Below, piece by piece: positions 56,501 to 63,144 of a DNA stretch of 64,000 nucleotides. The notes under the pieces were generated by a model that was given only the letters and a program-made list of their open reading frames with translations, was not told the origin of the DNA and did no database searches. Where the stretch lies: the NCBI RefSeq assembly GCF_000156575.1, contig NZ_GG666044.1, forward strand, positions 1-64,000, written 5' to 3'. A program made the translations under genes and the position numbers. How positions within the stretch are numbered: position 1 is the stretch's first letter; the number at the start of each line of letters is the position of its first letter. This stretch comes from Anaerococcus lactolyticus ATCC 51172. GTDB taxonomy: Bacteria > Bacillota > Clostridia > Tissierellales > Peptoniphilaceae.

Positions 56501-57828
56501 TAGCCTGGTTCAGCCGTATCTGCCTTGGTTCTAACAAGGTCATAGCGTATTATGGTTTCGCCATCCTTAAAGCCGTCCATCCAAAAGTCCATGTGGTGAG
56601 GAATAGAAGGATGATCCTGTTTTATACCAAAGGAAAGGGTTGTAAAATCGAATCTATCTAGATCGATTTTTGTGCCATCGCCCTTGTCTATATGTTTAGT
56701 ATAGCCGCCCCATTTAGTGTAGTTTTCCATGTCTAGGAACTCTTCTGCATTTAGCCTATAAGGTGGTGTGTCTAAATGACGTGGAAAATTCGGTTCAGCG
56801 TAGTTTGGTCCCCAGCCAAAGCTTTGGTAGCCAGGTGTGAAGCCCTTGGTTTGCTTGGCGTCATTTGGCCACTTATACATCATCTCATTGAATCTTGCCT
56901 TGTAGTGGTATGGATTGCCAGGTCCGCCCTTCATTACTGCCTCTCCCTTTGCAGGGTCCCATCCCCAAATCTCTGGGTAGATGGTGTTTTTTTTAGGTTG
57001 TGCATTGGACTTAGTGAAGTAGAGGTCGTAGACTTGTCTGTCGTAGTAGATGTTGTAGACTGTTTTGCCTGTTGGAGATACAGTCTTTGTCATAGTAGGT
57101 GCGTTAGGGTCTTTGTTTTGCTCATCTGTCAAATCTTTGTTGTAGACAAAGAACTTGTTTAGATAAAGATTATGGTTACGATTAAATTTTTCGCCGGCCC
57201 ATATCTTATTTAGACGAGCTTGGTCTAGGTCTGGGAATTTTAATCCCTTTACAGGTTCCTCATCTAAGTTTGGTGTAAATCCTTTATCAGCATCTTTATA
57301 AACACGGGTACTCATGTAGTCGTACTTATTCATGATAGAAGCATTATCTGCATGGTCTGATTTTTCTACCCAAAATTGAACAGCGTAGTCTGCTTTTTCC
57401 TTGTCCTTCCATACGGCTGTGAAGGTAACTTTGCTAGCAGGCATCTCTAGTTTGACTGTATCACTTGATTTTTTACTTATTTGCTTTTTATCAGAATCTA
57501 ACACAAATTCATCTTGTGATTTTTTTTCGTAGATAGTATTATTGAGGTCAACTAGGGCGTTGCCTGCACTATCTTTAATTATTTCACCTACTTTAAATGT
57601 TTTTTCACTATCATTTATTGTTCCCTTTATGTCAACAGATGGCTTCCAACCTAGGAAGAGACTTCCTAACTTTGTAGGTATGCTATCGATTTTTGGAATG
57701 AACTGTTGGTAGTAGAGGGTACGATTTGGAAGTGGTGTGCCCTCCGCAGTGTCATAGTTAACATCAAAGTGGGCACGGTTATAACGGTATTCTAGAACAA
57801 AGTCCTTAGAATCGTCTGGTACTTGCAT
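47260..57828 (-). CDS. Giant surface protein, main part (downstream of a frameshift)
   Basis: 3522 residues from the first ATG, but the frame is open upstream without a stop to the homopolymer at 58147-58153, and this ATG has no ribosome binding site or signal peptide. It is therefore the body of one gene whose 5' end is at 58616. N-terminal InlB-B-like beta-grasp modules (MPASKVTFTAVW, MPTHPLNLYAKW) are followed by about fifteen copies of the YVkVxvxpTdkA...YYVNP...VxIP...W module with interspersed Rib-like domains (VKIKLTDGREYEVKVPVKI). A GDKPGDKP/DNPKDK wall-spanning region, NPHTG, a hydrophobic segment and KKNKDEE end the protein. It is paralogous to the 2277-residue protein but has far more modules. 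Confidence 0.88.
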   Translation of the reverse strand: MQVPDDSKDFVLEYRYNRAHFDVNYDTAEGTPLPNRTLYYQQFIPKIDSIPTKLGSLFLGWKPSVDIKGTINDSEKTFKVGEIIKDSAGNALVDLNNTIYEKKSQDEFVLDSDKKQISKKSSDTVKLEMPASKVTFTAVWKDKEKADYAVQFWVEKSDHADNASIMNKYDYMSTRVYKDADKGFTPNLDEEPVKGLKFPDLDQARLNKIWAGEKFNRNHNLYLNKFFVYNKDLTDEQNKDPNAPTMTKTVSPTGKTVYNIYYDRQVYDLYFTKSNAQPKKNTIYPEIWGWDPAKGEAVMKGGPGNPYHYKARFNEMMYKWPNDAKQTKGFTPGYQSFGWGPNYAEPNFPRHLDTPPYRLNAEEFLDMENYTKWGGYTKHIDKGDGTKIDLDRFDFTTLSFGIKQDHPSIPHHMDFWMDGFKDGETIIRYDLVRTKADTAEPGYGHKYPLVTGFTPYGYEPMKAWPVIKEGSEEDGRVDEDRIGELNDERDEITQNNCGTYYNNNGIKLPIGQLDFIQHFFSDSDEWDDVKEGGQAFTENGYLQFHYKRNKYPLRFNYDPSITRDDSYFKPTNSLETFYEFPLKVLSPDLVDSNLDRDDKEYFKEDPKNLLDDPENLKKLGLTDLVFKDPKDGKLKVKRPDDLSDQMVFKGWALDPAGNKLIWENPKETMPTHPLNLYAKWGEPDYKWKVTFDPNGGNLRNIKEENLTTSRKKIQEGDIGQEEINTYAKKEANDGDNQVFTVIQRQKLVEPKKPTRKGYDFMGWEVVHYKKNAKGDYTDEIDNSYRETYKVPELYSFGNDVVAPVYLKAIWVPNQRVDVAINHYYLDKDFKLDRKGEGTLEDQRSGYLVSATANNKNGQYILATNDELKKLPEKLKTEYEEYNGRVKLNNSYFQTFRVEPEKIPAPGKPSQMIDNPKAKDNNVFKFFYRPFRQREYKVNYIDERGKEKVENFLKDLKGLELISTEGLTGDELLEANKKNKEKLEAKKLELESIIKDYQIVKPEPVTNGNRYYDARNYRPIAGWKLTSDPQQQLFFDVDEETNELLGINGTRLDQIFFYYKDVRIIEVPKDDPVPDGYVRVTFKADKGGSFGKDDKGNDITELNYDVIKGLKSDHLPVPKELKDGETKEADKYYITPDSGKMFVKWDNKQLLNENTTIDKEDKDYYVFTAYFNWEDVVAKELVTTESFKDPNNTWTNDFAPTIEKLKEKIVYYKNGEKKALPEGTEIKLYDEAGNELTSDEQVFKLVEEAGNADAKEVVRKVTVKAKVKFKGNKKDMDLEIPIKVYKNVYEALNGNGDKPIYLSQAEEGDLKEITGNYVKVTVAPTGDMTAKDNKVYYVNPNAWVNIPKVNPDGSSTFINWTADIVKQNENKAENGKFDFEKRHMFTEETVISPRKSDDVVEQEKGKDKPDVPDTFVKVIVRTTDKATEVFERTFWVNPSKNVEIIVATPTGKANQEIDVPNAGKKKVTYKFKEWQKVKTGVDDNTLTAVNPPTKIDLAKNKYTDKVTVIEAAYDEEFGATKPADTTKLDTPEGKEITEDILKEKITPPTGKVIESITVISKPDGKTVGKSEAKVTIKYKDGSTEGTNDNPVIIPVEVHKNIIPANSDGSKPRDAMDNYVKVTFKPGEGGKFEQTLTGNFVYYVSPEVEVDLTDTAKAIKKTPNTGYIVNGENWTNEADKKLKGTFADKTEFVFNFDKSDDIVEKTKENQEKPAGYVTVTFRTAENGKLFGKADKKVYYVNPDANIKLKVLADGQTAGEKELAVPATIADKDYTFKEWVEDLDQNKPIKGDKEFVAKFEKKKVTLTYDLNGGTGIKPNDEKVTHGESTKLASASGITKADAKFIGWKVGERTYQPGETITLTKDEKAIAQWTNDENIISYDPKEPMTRPEGYVRVSFEAKEGLSLENVKYYYVKKNAKDASGHVLTLKAIKDNATKYGYPSVKEETGYKFDKWDKVDTTVIGDQDIVVTASAKTLPDFVEKTNQNPDKPDDKYVTVTFKADNSGNGTVTEKTYFVNPKKYVKLVPPADARGNTGYEFGTWSQDATIPTQYNEDTEITASFNELKAVIPKVNDSTPKPAGYVAVNFEVGDGGQILKGETTTYYVKPNTDVTIPQPTTKANVGYEFEKWDKDTTTQKQYTEDTTVKGTFKKLPDYIPAKDKSGAENQKPEGYIKVVFKADDNGKLKEGDKVFYVNPNVNIDKDFVKTLTNGIEKLPNPGYTADGGKWEDKSSFLSSFFTKDKLYVYKFKELDNLIPAKNTDGSLNDRPVGYHKVTFVPTDKATDETNKEEVFYVKPNTNVTITPAQPSGKKEVVDGLETQYTFTGWKLNSTSWGKDADVSGVFADGTQIFAQYTEKNVTANVIPQTGDKKPDGVPSWYVKVVVDTDKYATESFKKTFWVTNKEEVTIPVTEPEGKKVTFGKNEYQISFEKWAVTSPKTNTDEWKTGKPIRAKFTVDTEIKAKYSYKLTEIKGYKIEVEETKAFESFKDGETLVNNFLPTEDDLKGKIKVAGEKLDPTKIEFGKGNLDNWNKFTNLKDALYDKLKEDGSPVGDSGPKELKIKAKLSLEDGSKVIVDVPIKLYKNIYRGLNNGDKPNIVNNDDYLKEFVKVTLVPTNLAKDSQEKVYYVNPNAKVAIPEKDPTPADNKYTFVKWYYLDAQNEKVEIKPGDRNNFTKETKIFASYSKDIGVITPLEPTVNTIIKNIGDSLSDIDYKKAITPPEGKTVDSVVIIEQDPDKRVNTNKAGSFTEKVKVHYTDGSSYVVDVPVIVSKDYVEKIDEKTTKPTGFVEVVVDSTDKAKLGANDKQVKTFYVNPKKKVSLPVAKPSGAKVKGSDITYEFEYWKVEDGSKQYQDGISDIFTAAKTTIKAKFKLNQQPLTPAIKAGEKIIPKDSVPNPRDFINNIYKDEDPSSKENLPPGTKIEFDGDGRPDTSTTGETKAKLKITYPNGKTTTVTVNVTVVENIVPQKEGEDKPKVPENYVEVVIDRTDNAVLVDGAGNKIPKTETYWVNPEKDVTITVENPTGKAINDKGDKYNFSHWDRPLSGRFVVKTIIKAQYDTYIKPEPKRDANTIVTYEGSTLTYDDYKNSITVLTITKKNEAGGEEKEEITPDKFEVTGVEGGPTAETKVPAGQTSTIVNAKVKIKLTDGREYEVKVPVKIYKNLIPVDPKSTDKVDAPEDYKKVIVDPTENAENPEIKVYYVNPKVNVTIPEMNVTPKDGGFLKGWTASDEAESPFGPRQFTNNVTTIKASYYPSVIRQVDKTTEIARPNTYVKVVVKREDDVYNKESIYWVNPKADVFLPETDGASRKDYMFVGWKYEEGTDNQLTEVPDKDFSFFKDDKQVGHTFSKKVTVISAKYVRCDVCIIPPGPTPGPTPGGDGDNPGVVTPNPENPDGGNPGDKPGDKPGDKPEDKDNPDNKDNPKDKDNPNNKDNPKDKGKNPNQKGGNEIVEIQAKIDQTVKTVGNAAGKIAGSVSATVNSGVAGTKKALAKVLNPHTGIITSYELYLGLMAASSVGLFFTRDKKNKDEE
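47530..47670. repeat. Short tandem repeats encoding DNPxxK and PGDK units
   Basis: Imperfect direct repeats of 12-18 bases encode PGDKPGDKPGDK, then DNPDNK/DNPKDK/DNPNNK units in the wall-spanning region. The paralogue has only a shorter PGDK run here, so length variation is likely. Confidence 0.7.
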
Positions 57829-58115
57829 AGGTAAAAACCCAGCTTCAGGAACAAAGCCTTTGATATCTATATCTCCTAGACCCTTTTCTTGATTTGTAAG
57901 AGGTTGGACTTCTAAGATTGAACCGGTACTTCCTTCTTGGAGATTTGTAAGCTCATGTTCATCTATTACTTTTTTTGATTTTCCTTTTTCTACACTATTA
58001 TCAGGATTTGTTATGGTTCCAGTTTCGGAATTTGCATCATAGGTTGTAATAGTGCCGTCAGGATTGGTGTACTTATTAAAATCCCCAAGGTCAGTTTGAA
58101 ATATATGCTTAACTT

Positions 58116-58616
58116 TTATCTTGTTAGGTATAGATGTGTAGTGATGTTTTTTTCCGCCTCATATCTAATGCCAGTGTCTGCGTCACCAGATTTTGTTCCA
58201 CCTTTAGCTAAGTCTTTAATATGATCATAGGTATAGGTAAAATCGTCCTGAGGCTTCTTATAACCAGGAAAATTTGGAAGGTCGATTGTTTTATTAACCT
58301 TAGCTTGTTCCTCAGGACTTGCCTTTTCACCCACACTTGCTATGTATGGCTGGTAGTTTATTTCATCGCTTTGACCCCTTTTTACCATATAGTCGGTACG
58401 TAGGGTGTAAATTTTTGGCAAGGCTGTTTTTTTAACAAAATCACCAGCATTGTCTGTCTTTGCTGGTACTACAGGCAAAGAGTTATTATTAGTATTATTA
58501 ACAATCTCCGCTTGCGAGCTATTATGTGTCAAGCCACTTGCAAAGGCCGGGGCGATATTTGATGCCATCATTGTTGTGGCTATCACTAGGGCCATTAGCT
58601 TCCTTAATTTCTTCAT
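58116..58616 (-). CDS. Giant surface protein, N-terminal fragment
   Basis: 166-residue frame with a signal peptide (MKKLRKLMALVIATTMMAS then IAPAFA, cleavage near residue 26). Its segment YQPYIASVGEKASPEEQAKVN matches YVASVGENASDEEKAKVN in the 2277-residue paralogue. It stops soon after an A7 run. Adding one base there continues into YTSIPNKIKVKHIFQTD, which aligns with the paralogue's INNGIKVKHLFQSL, and then the whole downstream frame. AGGAG lies close before the start. As read, it would give a secreted fragment without a wall anchor. Confidence 0.85.
   Translation of the reverse strand: MKKLRKLMALVIATTMMASNIAPAFASGLTHNSSQAEIVNNTNNNSLPVVPAKTDNAGDFVKKTALPKIYTLRTDYMVKRGQSDEINYQPYIASVGEKASPEEQAKVNKTIDLPNFPGYKKPQDDFTYTYDHIKDLAKGGTKSGDADTGIRYEAEKNITTHLYLTR
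58147..58153 (-). other. Homopolymer frameshift site (A7 on coding strand)
   Basis: The coding strand reads GAA AAA AAC in the N-terminal frame. Eight A residues would give GAA AAA AAA CAT and join both frames into one protein of about 3785 residues. The interval 57829-58146 has no stop in the downstream frame. Confidence 0.85.
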
Positions 58617-58720
58617 CTTCTTCTCCTAACTTTCACTGTTGTTTTTATATATAGTTTATTAATTTCAAATTTCATTATATCATCTTTTATTATACACCAA
58701 ACTATGTAAAATATAAACGT
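58617..58720 (-). promoter_or_regulatory. Promoter region of the larger surface protein gene
   Basis: GGTGTATAATAAAA on the minus strand, with ATATTTTACATAG upstream, resembles the promoter of the 2277-residue gene. The leader is about 70 bases and ends in AGGAGAAGAAG before ATG. The rest of the 219-base gap carries the divergent promoter of the AAA+ gene and nothing else recognised. Confidence 0.6.
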
Positions 58721-58811
58721 TAATCGTCAATTGTTTGCAAATTTTTACAAATCAATTTAATATTTCTTATTTTTTCCAAAAAAATTTAAAAGTGATATTT
58801 CCCCTGCACAT

Positions 58812-58820
58812 TGTATAATA
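58812..58820 (+). promoter_or_regulatory. -10 box of the AAA+/VWA operon
   Basis: TTGTATAATAA lies 16 bases before the start codon and provides a perfect TATAAT. No convincing -35 hexamer was found at 16-18 bases upstream. Confidence 0.45.
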
Positions 58821-58835
58821 AATCCGAGGTGTATT

Positions 58836-59741
58836 ATGATTAAATATTTAAAAGAGCAAGGCATCGACGAGAGATTGATTGCCCAATTAGAAAAATATAG
58901 ACAAGAAAACGGACTTGATAACAACGACAGGATAATAAAACCTGAGTACAAATACTATGGAAAAGATGTATTGGAACAGGCGATTGCAGCCCTCCTTGCA
59001 GGCAAAAATATCCTCCTTACAGGGGCAAAAGCTACTGGCAAAAACGTCCTTGCCTCAAACCTTTCCTATCTTTTCAAAAGACCAACTTACAATGTTTCCT
59101 TCCATGTCAATACTGACTTTGCTTCCCTAATAGGAGCTGACACTTTCAAAAATGGAGAGGTGACTTTTAGGAAGGGGCCTATATATGAGGCAGCAATTAA
59201 GGGTGGTTTTGCCATCTTGGATGAGATTAACATGGCAAAAAACGAGGCAATTTCTGTCCTCCACGCATCACTTGACCACAGGAGAATTATCGACATATCT
59301 GGTTTTGACAAAATAAGTCTTGATCCCAATACCAGGTTTATTGGAACTATGAACTATGGCTACGTTGGCACTCGTGAGCTTAACGAAGCTCTTGCTTCGA
59401 GGTTTATGATTATAAATGTGCCAAATATTACCAAGGCCAACTTGGACCTTCTTCTCAGGGATAATTTCCCAAGTCTTAAGGAAAAATACAGATTGGCTTT
59501 GATTGATATGTTTATCTCCCTTCAGTTAAAGAGCGAAAACAACGAAATTTCTACCAAGGCTGTGGACCTCAGGGGTCTAATAGGAGCTATTGAAACTATG
59601 AAAATAGGTCTCAATCCTTTTGATGCTATCAAGATGGGATTAGTTAATAAGTCTTTTGACAAATTTGAAAGGGACTTGGTCCTTGATTTGATAAAGACAA
59701 AAATTCCTGAAAAAATAGACGAGAGTGTCTTTGATGAGTGA
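58836..59741 (+). CDS. NorQ/MoxR-type AAA+ ATPase
   Basis: 301-residue AAA+ protein of the dynein-related AAA_5/NorQ group. Walker A is LLTGAKATGKN at about residues 58-68, with asparagine in place of the usual Thr/Ser. Walker B LDEIN is near 127-131, and the sensor region GTMNYGYVGTRELNEALASRF is typical. Such ATPases act with VWA proteins to insert metals or remodel client enzymes. The VWA partner overlaps its 3' end. GAGGTG lies four bases before ATG. The client is unknown. Confidence 0.9.
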   Translation: MIKYLKEQGIDERLIAQLEKYRQENGLDNNDRIIKPEYKYYGKDVLEQAIAALLAGKNILLTGAKATGKNVLASNLSYLFKRPTYNVSFHVNTDFASLIGADTFKNGEVTFRKGPIYEAAIKGGFAILDEINMAKNEAISVLHASLDHRRIIDISGFDKISLDPNTRFIGTMNYGYVGTRELNEALASRFMIINVPNITKANLDLLLRDNFPSLKEKYRLALIDMFISLQLKSENNEISTKAVDLRGLIGAIETMKIGLNPFDAIKMGLVNKSFDKFERDLVLDLIKTKIPEKIDESVFDE

Positions 59742-61464
59742 GAATTTTGACAAGATAAGACAGTACAATATAATCTGGGACTTTGCAGAAAAATATGACT
59801 TTTTGCCACAAAAATCCTATCCTATGGATGAAGTCTACAAAAATATGACTAGGGGATTTATAATCAAGACCTTTGATTTTAAGGTTTTAGACTCGTATTT
59901 TGATTACCTAAGGGCTGAAAGTCCATTTTTTTCAGAATTTTCCTTCATAACCAATCTCTTGATGGAAGATATTGCCTACAAGAGTCTTGCCAAGAACAAT
60001 CTCGTAATAGAGTCTTTGAGAAAAGATTTTGCGAGGAAAGCTCTAAGAAAATACAATTTTCACGAAGCAGATAACCTCAATGAGCAAATCGAAAAAGCCT
60101 ACTACGGGAAAATTTTGGATAAGCCAATCACAGAAGGTCCATTTTTTAGGACAATTTATAGGGATATTTTTAAAATTTACGAGCTTGATACAGCAAGGCT
60201 CATCGAAAAATTAAACGAAGTCTTTAAGACCTATTTCCGTTTTGAAAAGTCTAAGGAAAATGAATCCCTCCTTAAGGAGATGATCAAGGATAAGAAGCCC
60301 AAGGATTTTAAAAATAACAAGAAGGACGCCAAGGACTTTGATTTTTCAGATGACTTTATCAAGGACCAGTTTAACATTGGGTCGGCAGAGTTTACGGGAA
60401 ATATTTATCTTGAAGAAAAAAACAAGGACATGGATAGGCACCTTATCCTCTTAAATCTCGATAAGGAAGGCTACCATGGTAGTGACGAATTTATAGAAGA
60501 TTTTTATGGCAAGTCTGTATTTCCTGAAATGAGGGTCAGATCTCTCGAGAAAAAACTCGCAACAGGTGTCCATGCCGGAAAATTTTTATATTTTACCAAG
60601 GGAGTTTACACCGATAGCCCAAATGCCAAGTTTTATAAGAAGAACAGGGATGAGGTTTTTTCTAAAAACAAGGATTATATAGAAAAAAATCTCGCCATAA
60701 ACAACCGTTCCATCAAGGAACTCGCCCAAACAATAAAAAATTCCATAGCCAACTACGAGGACTTTGCCGATGTCAGCAAGGCCTACGGGATTGTGGATTC
60801 TACAAAGGCTTGGAAGGCAAGTGTCTTAAAAGATTTCAATATTTTTGATAATGTAGAAAATGACGACGTTTCAACTTTCAAGGTTGACTTGCTTTTGGAT
60901 TCTTCGGCGAGTCAAAGAAACAGGCAGGAGGTCATCGCCAACCAAGCCTACATCATAGAAAATGCAATGGATGAAGTCGGTATTCCTATAAGGGTCATGT
61001 CTTTTTCGACCCTTCGTGACCACACTGTATTCAATCTCTTTAGGGACTACAACGAAAAACACAACAACAAGGAAATTTTCAAATACTTTGCCTCTGGCTC
61101 AAACAGGGACGGACTCGCCTTTAAGGTTTTAAATGAATTGATAGATAAGACTAAGGATAATGAAAAACACATAGTGATTATCCTCTCTGACGGCAGACCA
61201 AATGACGAGAAGGCCAATATTAATACTGTAAAACTCCTCGAAAAAGAGCAGTATGTAGGCGATGTAGCTGTGTATGACACTGCCAAGGAGATTAGAAATA
61301 TAAAAAACGAAGAGGTATCTGTTCTTGGCGTTTTTACTGGTGAAGACGAAGATATAGAAAATGGAAAACTGATTTATGGGACAGATTTTTGTAGGATAAC
61401 CAGCCTTGAAAATTTCTCCAAAATAGTTTCAATTTTTATGAAAAATACTATTATGAAAATATAA
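59734..61464 (+). CDS. VWA-domain protein, NorD/CoxE-like partner
   Basis: About 576 residues. A largely helical N-terminal region precedes a C-terminal von Willebrand A domain at about 382-565. The MIDAS motif is DSSAS (in VDLLLDSSASQRNRQ), the middle position is provided by SGSNRDGLA, and the last aspartate is in ILSDGRPND. NorD/CoxE-type proteins pair with NorQ/MoxR ATPases in maturation of metalloenzymes or membrane complexes. The ATG at 59734 overlaps the ATPase stop by 8 bases and is preferred to a GTG at 59725. No client enzyme is adjacent. Confidence 0.88.
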   Translation: MSENFDKIRQYNIIWDFAEKYDFLPQKSYPMDEVYKNMTRGFIIKTFDFKVLDSYFDYLRAESPFFSEFSFITNLLMEDIAYKSLAKNNLVIESLRKDFARKALRKYNFHEADNLNEQIEKAYYGKILDKPITEGPFFRTIYRDIFKIYELDTARLIEKLNEVFKTYFRFEKSKENESLLKEMIKDKKPKDFKNNKKDAKDFDFSDDFIKDQFNIGSAEFTGNIYLEEKNKDMDRHLILLNLDKEGYHGSDEFIEDFYGKSVFPEMRVRSLEKKLATGVHAGKFLYFTKGVYTDSPNAKFYKKNRDEVFSKNKDYIEKNLAINNRSIKELAQTIKNSIANYEDFADVSKAYGIVDSTKAWKASVLKDFNIFDNVENDDVSTFKVDLLLDSSASQRNRQEVIANQAYIIENAMDEVGIPIRVMSFSTLRDHTVFNLFRDYNEKHNNKEIFKYFASGSNRDGLAFKVLNELIDKTKDNEKHIVIILSDGRPNDEKANINTVKLLEKEQYVGDVAVYDTAKEIRNIKNEEVSVLGVFTGEDEDIENGKLIYGTDFCRITSLENFSKIVSIFMKNTIMKI

Positions 61465-61509
61465 AAAGATGGCATACTTAAGCCAAAAGCTTAAGATCCA
61501 TCTTTTTTA
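61463..61509. terminator. Bidirectional terminator between VWA gene and murJ
   Basis: AAAAGATGG pairs with CCATCTTTTTT and CTTAAGC with GCTTAAG in a two-part stem with a small internal loop. A/T runs flank it on both sides, and the convergent genes both end here. Confidence 0.8.
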
Positions 61510-63078
61510 GTACCTATTTTTTCTTTTTCTCCTTGCCACCCTCTTTGGGTCTTGGTTTTTTTCAAAAAACTTGTGGTAGAATTGGTTGACAAGGTCCATT
61601 ACTTCTGGAATTCTTACTAGCAAGATAACTACTAAGTAAACAAAGCCTGCCACAAGGATTGCCCCGAAGATAGCAAGCAGGTGAGAAATTTTACCAGCAA
61701 GCATGGTGTAGGTTAGGTTTGCCAAGTAGGCCATAAGTCCTGTTGCGACAATGATTTTGCCTAGGGAAAGAAGGGTTTGCCTTAAGTTAAAGGAACCGAA
61801 GTTTGCCCTAAATTTGTAAAGCATCATCATTGATCCAAGGGCTGTTGAGACTACTGTAGCATAGGCAAGGCCTTGGATGTCGAAAATTTTTATCAAAACA
61901 AAGTTTAAAATAACATTTAAAACTTGCTGGATTACTACAATTATTACAGGAGTCTTGCTATCGCCAACTGCATAAAATCCCCTGTCCACAACATCTGATA
62001 GGGATTGAAAGATGATATAAGGTGCGTAAGCTGAGAGCAGACTAGCTACTATGATTGTATCATCACTTGTGAAAGCATTTCTCTGGAAAATCAACTCGAT
62101 TATAGGTGCTGACAAAACGGTCATGCCTATTGTGGCAGGGATTACCAGACTCATGGTTGTGACTACTGCAGATGAGATTGATGCCTTCATTTCTTTGATT
62201 TGCCCAGATTGACCAAGGGAGGCTATCTTTGGGAAAATCGCTGTTGTAACAGAAACTGTGATTACGCCTGTGATTAGGGTAAGCATAGTTTTTGAATAAA
62301 ATAATTTTGAAATGGCTGCCTTTCCAAAAAAGTAGGATGCCATAGAGTTATCTGCTATTATAGAAAGTTCTCCAGCGGCTGATGAAATAATTATTGGCAC
62401 TGCCACAATCATCAGGTTTTTGACATACTTGTTGTGGATGTCTATAATTTTTTTATGCTCAAAACCCGCCTGCCTTACTGCTTTTGGAAATAATATATAT
62501 TGCAAAACATTTCCCAAAAGTGCTCCAACTATGAGCAAGTAGGAGTTGCCAGTTATGCCTGTAAGGACTGTGAAAATGATGATTACTATGTTCATCAAAA
62601 TTCCTGTGATGGCTGGGTCAAAGAAATTGCCCTTGAGGTTTAAATATCCCCTAAAGATTGCAGAATACAAGTAGGCAAAGACCGCAAACATCATTATCCT
62701 AGTGAAATTTGTCGCCAGGTCTAGCCACTTGCCCTCAAGGTCCGGGCTAAGGATTTTTGAAAATGGTCTTGCAAAAATTATCCCAAAGATTACTGCGAAA
62801 AGAGCAAAGCGCATCAAAATATTAAAGACATTTGATGTAAATTCTTCTGCAGCTTCGATGCCCTCTTCATTTTTTGCCTTGTTATATATAGGGATGAAAC
62901 CCGAAATAATACCCATTGCCACGAAGTTCGATACCACTACTGGGAGGGTATTTGCTGTTGTATATACACTTTTTAAATCACCTGCTCCGATGTAAGATGC
63001 CATCACAGCTTCTCTGGCAAAGCCAAAGACCTTGGATATGATGGTTATTATCATGAGCATAAATGTAGTTTGTCCCAT
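61507..63078 (-). CDS. murJ: Lipid II flippase MurJ
   Basis: 523-residue MurJ/MviN-family protein with about fourteen membrane helices, moving lipid II across the membrane for peptidoglycan synthesis. Conserved MOP-superfamily features include ISKVFGFAREAVMASYIGAGD at the N-terminus, GFIPIYNKAKNEEG and FYAVGDSKTPV. The C-terminus is basic (PKRVARRKRKNRY). A Wzx-like polysaccharide flippase is the main alternative, but the N-terminal motif favours MurJ. GAGAGG precedes ATG. Confidence 0.9.
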   Translation of the reverse strand: MGQTTFMLMIITIISKVFGFAREAVMASYIGAGDLKSVYTTANTLPVVVSNFVAMGIISGFIPIYNKAKNEEGIEAAEEFTSNVFNILMRFALFAVIFGIIFARPFSKILSPDLEGKWLDLATNFTRIMMFAVFAYLYSAIFRGYLNLKGNFFDPAITGILMNIVIIIFTVLTGITGNSYLLIVGALLGNVLQYILFPKAVRQAGFEHKKIIDIHNKYVKNLMIVAVPIIISSAAGELSIIADNSMASYFFGKAAISKLFYSKTMLTLITGVITVSVTTAIFPKIASLGQSGQIKEMKASISSAVVTTMSLVIPATIGMTVLSAPIIELIFQRNAFTSDDTIIVASLLSAYAPYIIFQSLSDVVDRGFYAVGDSKTPVIIVVIQQVLNVILNFVLIKIFDIQGLAYATVVSTALGSMMMLYKFRANFGSFNLRQTLLSLGKIIVATGLMAYLANLTYTMLAGKISHLLAIFGAILVAGFVYLVVILLVRIPEVMDLVNQFYHKFFEKNQDPKRVARRKRKNRY

Positions 63079-63106
63079 AAAACCTCTCTTTATGTCTTAT
63101 TTTACT

Positions 63107-63134
63107 ATTATATCATTTTGGTAATCAAAGACAA
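63107..63134 (-). promoter_or_regulatory. Promoter of murJ
   Basis: Minus-strand TTGTCT (63129-63134), 16-base spacer and perfect TATAAT (63107-63112), about 30 bases before the start codon. Confidence 0.55.
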
Positions 63135-63144
63135 ATTTAAGGCT

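Noticed and set aside
57826-57828. Independent translation start of the 3522-residue frame
   Set aside because: No ribosome binding site, no signal peptide, and the frame continues upstream to the homopolymer.
40058-58403. Many plus-strand open frames opposite the giant surface genes
   Set aside because: They are complements of low-complexity coding sequence, with hydrophobic or Cys/Leu-rich composition and no ribosome binding sites.
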